Positions 61,668-64,000 of a stretch of 64,000 nucleotides of DNA are shown piece after piece. The notes beneath the pieces are model-generated. The model saw nothing but the letters and a program-made list of their open reading frames with translations, made no database searches and was not told the origin of the DNA. A program made the position numbers and the translations under genes. Within the stretch, counting starts at the first letter, position 1; each line of letters begins with the position of its first letter. This DNA comes from Candidatus Dichloromethanomonas elyunquensis (lineage in GTDB: Bacteria > Bacillota > Desulfitobacteriia > Desulfitobacteriales > Syntrophobotulaceae), in contig LNDB01000004.1 in the NCBI GenBank assembly GCA_001515265.1, positions 62,001 to 126,000 on the forward strand, given 5' to 3'.

Positions 61668-62771
61668 TTAACGGTCGATCTCACCTAAAATGATATCCAA
61701 CGAAGCAAATGTAGCTATGGCATCCTGCATATGCAGTCCGACCGCCATTTCTTCAAAAGGTGCAACATTAACAAAACAGGGAGAATATATTCTTAAACGG
61801 TACGGTTTATTTGAACCGTCACTTACAATGTGAAAGCCAAAATGCCCTTTGGAATGTTCAATGCGGTAAAAAATTTCACCAGCCGGGGGTTTTATCACTT
61901 TAGGCACCTTGGCCATAACCGGTCCTTCTGAAAGATCCCTATAAGCTTGCTCCAGGATCCTGACACTTTCCTCGATCTCCAGTAACCGCACCAGGTAGCG
62001 ATCAAATGTATCACCATTTTGCGTTACAGGTACATTAAATTTAAAACGGTCGTAAATTCCGTACGGTTCATCACGACGCAAATCATAATCTATTCCTGAA
62101 GCGCGGGCGCTTGGACCAGACATTCCATAATTCAAAGCTTTTTCACCGGATAATGGGGCTACGCCAATAGTCCTAGCCTGGAAAATCTCATTTCCGGTTA
62201 ATATCCCATTATACTCTTCAATACATTTCGGCATATCATCAAGTAGTTTGCGAAGGGTGGGAAGAAATTCCTCATTGAGATCAGCCGCAACTCCTCCGAT
62301 TCTCATATAATTCGGCATCATCCTGTTACCGGCCGCCATTTCAAAAAGATCCAGAATCCGGTCTCTATCTCTAAATCCGTAAAACCAGGGCGTAGAACCA
62401 GCCATATCCAAAGCCATGGAAGCATAAAAGACAAGATGACTGGCAATTCTTTGCAATTCTGACATAATTACCCGAATATACTGTGCCCTTTCCGGTATCT
62501 GATCCGAAATACCCATGAGTTCCTCAACAGCCTGTACATACGCCGCTTCGTTCATCATTCCTGAAACATAATCCAGTCTGCCGTTATACGGAATAAACTG
62601 ATTATATGTTTTTGATTCTGCAAGCTTTTCAATGCCGCGATGCAAATAACCTAGATGGTTTACGCAATGAGTAATATACTCCCCTTCCAAGGTAAACACT
62701 GCGCGATAAACCCCGTGAGTACTTGGATGGTGAGGCCCAAAGTTTAATTTCATTTCTTCTGTTCTTATCAC
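61668..62771 (-). CDS. nuoD: NADH-quinone oxidoreductase subunit D
   Basis: This 49-kDa-type subunit forms the quinone-binding site. The 367-residue protein has LNFGPHHPSTHGVYRAVF with the quinone-site histidine, HLGYLHRGIEKL, GMSGPSARASGIDYDLRR and the C-terminal VNLAPF-like FVNVAPFEEMAVGLH and LDIILGEIDR. The start is GTG 62771 with a gaggta ribosome site. It is separate from nuoC, unlike the fused form of enterobacteria. Confidence 0.97.
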   Translation of the reverse strand: MIRTEEMKLNFGPHHPSTHGVYRAVFTLEGEYITHCVNHLGYLHRGIEKLAESKTYNQFIPYNGRLDYVSGMMNEAAYVQAVEELMGISDQIPERAQYIRVIMSELQRIASHLVFYASMALDMAGSTPWFYGFRDRDRILDLFEMAAGNRMMPNYMRIGGVAADLNEEFLPTLRKLLDDMPKCIEEYNGILTGNEIFQARTIGVAPLSGEKALNYGMSGPSARASGIDYDLRRDEPYGIYDRFKFNVPVTQNGDTFDRYLVRLLEIEESVRILEQAYRDLSEGPVMAKVPKVIKPPAGEIFYRIEHSKGHFGFHIVSDGSNKPYRLRIYSPCFVNVAPFEEMAVGLHMQDAIATFASLDIILGEIDR

Positions 62772-62810
62772 GTTTTTACCTCATTCCGGTTTTGCAATAT
62801 TAGGGCTTAT

Positions 62811-63263
62811 TTAGCTGCAATGAAAATCCTTACGCAGCGGATGACCGACAAAATCATCGGGTAACAAGATTCTTCTCAGATAAGGATGTCCGTCAAAAAT
62901 TATCCCCATCAAATCGAAGACTTCCCTTTCTTGAGCCTGTGCTGCCTTCCAAATTGAGCTAACCGATGGTATCCGGGGGTTATCCTTGCTTACTTCTACT
63001 TTAACCGTTAAGTGATGCTGATAACGCAATGAATTCAGGTGGTAGATCACCGTAAGATTTTCCGGATAATCGACCGAACTCAAATTCATCAAAATATCCA
63101 TCTCATAAAGCGGATTATCCTTTAATTCCCTCATTGTTTCCAGCAATTTTACTCTTGATACCCGGATAGATTTGTGCGTATTGTCCTCGAATACATCTGC
63201 TCCGGGACCCATTTTAGCTTCAAGTCTTTCAACGAGTGCCATGCGGTCAATCTTCTTATCCAT
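62811..63263 (-). CDS. nuoC: NADH-quinone oxidoreductase subunit C
   Basis: This 30-kDa-type subunit has 150 residues and the signature [27 protein letters not shown]-type block, split here as [12 protein letters not shown] and [12 protein letters not shown]. The frame is open to 63296. ATG 63263, with ggag just upstream, overlaps the end of nuoB by eight bases. Confidence 0.95.
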   Translation of the reverse strand: MDKKIDRMALVERLEAKMGPGADVFEDNTHKSIRVSRVKLLETMRELKDNPLYEMDILMNLSSVDYPENLTVIYHLNSLRYQHHLTVKVEVSKDNPRIPSVSSIWKAAQAQEREVFDLMGIIFDGHPYLRRILLPDDFVGHPLRKDFHCS

Positions 63264-63783
63264 TTTGCTCCAACCTCTTTTGGTAGTTCTTCGCAAAAGC
63301 TTTCGGATGGATTACTTTTTTGCGCAGCTCAAGAATTCCATAAAGAAGTGCTTCTGGCCTTGGGGGACAGCCTGGAACGTAGACATCCACCGGCAAAAAA
63401 GTATCGGCCCCCGGAACTACACTGTAAGAATCTTTAAACGGTCCGCCGCTAATCGCACAGCTGCCCATCGCTAATACATATTTAGGCTCAGCCATTTGCT
63501 CGTATAAACGTAAAACTAAAGGTTCCATTTTTTTCGTAACCGTTCCTGCTACAATCATCAGATCACACTGACGCGGCGAAGGCCGAAATACCTCTGATCC
63601 AAAGCGGGCAATATCATAACGGGCATCCGAGGCAGACATCATCTCAAAGGCACAACAAGCCAGACCAAAAGATAGCGGCCAGAAGGAGCGGGAACGACAC
63701 CAATTTAAAGCAATTTCTACTGTGCTGAGGATGATATTATTGGGAACTTTGACTTCTGCGTCTTTCTTTTCGATTACATCCAT
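63256..63783 (-). CDS. nuoB: NADH-quinone oxidoreductase subunit B
   Basis: This subunit carries the terminal cluster N2. The 175-residue protein has the tandem cysteines in [11 protein letters not shown] (C43, C44), MGSCAISGG and [13 protein letters not shown], the full ligand set. ATG 63783 follows ggaggga and overlaps the nuoA stop by ten bases; the frame is open to TTG 63804. Confidence 0.96.
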   Translation of the reverse strand: MDVIEKKDAEVKVPNNIILSTVEIALNWCRSRSFWPLSFGLACCAFEMMSASDARYDIARFGSEVFRPSPRQCDLMIVAGTVTKKMEPLVLRLYEQMAEPKYVLAMGSCAISGGPFKDSYSVVPGADTFLPVDVYVPGCPPRPEALLYGILELRKKVIHPKAFAKNYQKRLEQNG

Positions 63784-64000
63784 TGTAAAGCTCCCTCCTT
63801 CCAAGCGTAAGCAAATCCGACAATGAGAATTGCCATAAAAATAATCATTTCAATAATCCCAAACAAACCTAATTTTTGAAACAGAACCGCCCAAGGGTAG
63901 AGAAAAACTGTTTCAACATCAAACACAACAAAAATTAAGGCATACATGAAATAACTGATTTTAAATCGAATCCATGTATCGCCTTGGGTATCAAGCCCGC
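63774..64000 (-). CDS. nuoA: NADH-quinone oxidoreductase subunit A, C-terminal part
   Basis: This partial gene is cut at the right edge. The visible 74 or so residues include [19 protein letters not shown] with the conserved glutamate and [11 protein letters not shown], typical of NuoA, followed by a last membrane helix ([17 protein letters not shown]). It ends at TAA 63774-63776 inside the first codons of nuoB. It is the first gene of the visible nuoABCDHIJKLMN operon; its promoter is outside the window. Confidence 0.93.
   Translation of the reverse strand, partial: GLDTQGDTWIRFKISYFMYALIFVVFDVETVFLYPWAVLFQKLGLFGIIEMIIFMAILIVGFAYAWKEGALQWM

Noticed and set aside
1-64000. CRISPR arrays, rRNA and tRNA genes, insertion sequences, prophage genes
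   Set aside because: No regularly spaced repeats, cloverleaf-like clusters, transposase or phage motifs were seen on reading both strands, although tRNA detection by eye is not exhaustive.

Overview
The window comes from a low-to-mid GC, strictly anaerobic member of the Firmicutes, most likely of the Desulfitobacterium / Dehalobacter / Desulfosporosinus group (Clostridia). This is inferred from gene content. An 11-subunit complex I lacks NuoE, NuoF and NuoG. There is a menaquinone methyltransferase, and a cobalamin-riboswitch operon for cobalt uptake. A corrinoid-type methyltransferase relative sits beside CobW GTPases. The order rarA / rrf2-iscS-iscU / PRC-barrel / AI-2E permease / alaS-ireB-ruvX-DUF1292-mltG-U32 closely follows the Bacillus subtilis yrvN-to-yrrO region. 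No rRNA, tRNA, CRISPR array, transposase or prophage gene was found.

Layout, left to right. Bases 1-12,400 read mostly leftward and hold the conserved housekeeping cluster (U32, mltG, DUF1292, ruvX, a ferredoxin-fused aldo/keto reductase, ireB, alaS, permease, iscU, iscS, rrf2). A lone rightward trpB and a probable ~330-nt RNA gene break it. Bases 12,400-20,000 carry rarA, uvrC, a murein peptidase and a bactofilin, with small uncharacterised genes between them. Bases 20,277-20,982 are free of plausible genes but have a promoter, a terminator and many nested stems on the minus strand: a candidate ~705-nt structured RNA. Bases 21,100-35,300 hold acuA, mrp, pepF, a CYTH protein, thrC, a uridine-kinase-like protein, nth, a second PRC-barrel protein, a permease, an FAD oxidoreductase, a HAD phosphatase, an IMPACT-family protein and a thioesterase. 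Bases 35,300-45,200 hold a CBS protein, an OFA-type transporter, acsA, menG, a second MFS transporter, comFB, a Ski2-like helicase and an EamA permease.

Bases 45,600-49,510 are a B12-controlled operon: promoter, cobalamin riboswitch, terminator, cobK, cbiM, cbiN, cbiQ, cbiO. Next come two divergent units. Leftward is a uroporphyrinogen-decarboxylase-type methyltransferase fused to a thioredoxin-like domain, followed by a CobW GTPase. Rightward are a PadR regulator with N-terminal cysteines, an aquaglyceroporin and a second CobW-like GTPase. A 43-bp near-identical copy of part of the first cobW gene lies at the end of the second, which looks like a rearrangement scar. Bases 54,350-64,000 are the leftward nuoABCDHIJKLMN operon, with nuoA cut by the window edge.

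Functional links. AcuA, AcsA and perhaps the CBS protein form the acetate-activation module known from Bacillus, where AcuA acetylates AcsA. Cobalt uptake and corrin synthesis would supply the corrinoid that the neighbouring methyltransferase module probably uses. MenG and complex I belong to the menaquinone-linked electron chain. The two unexplained RNA loci and the methyltransferase/PadR/aquaporin/CobW region are the parts most likely to hold undescribed biology.
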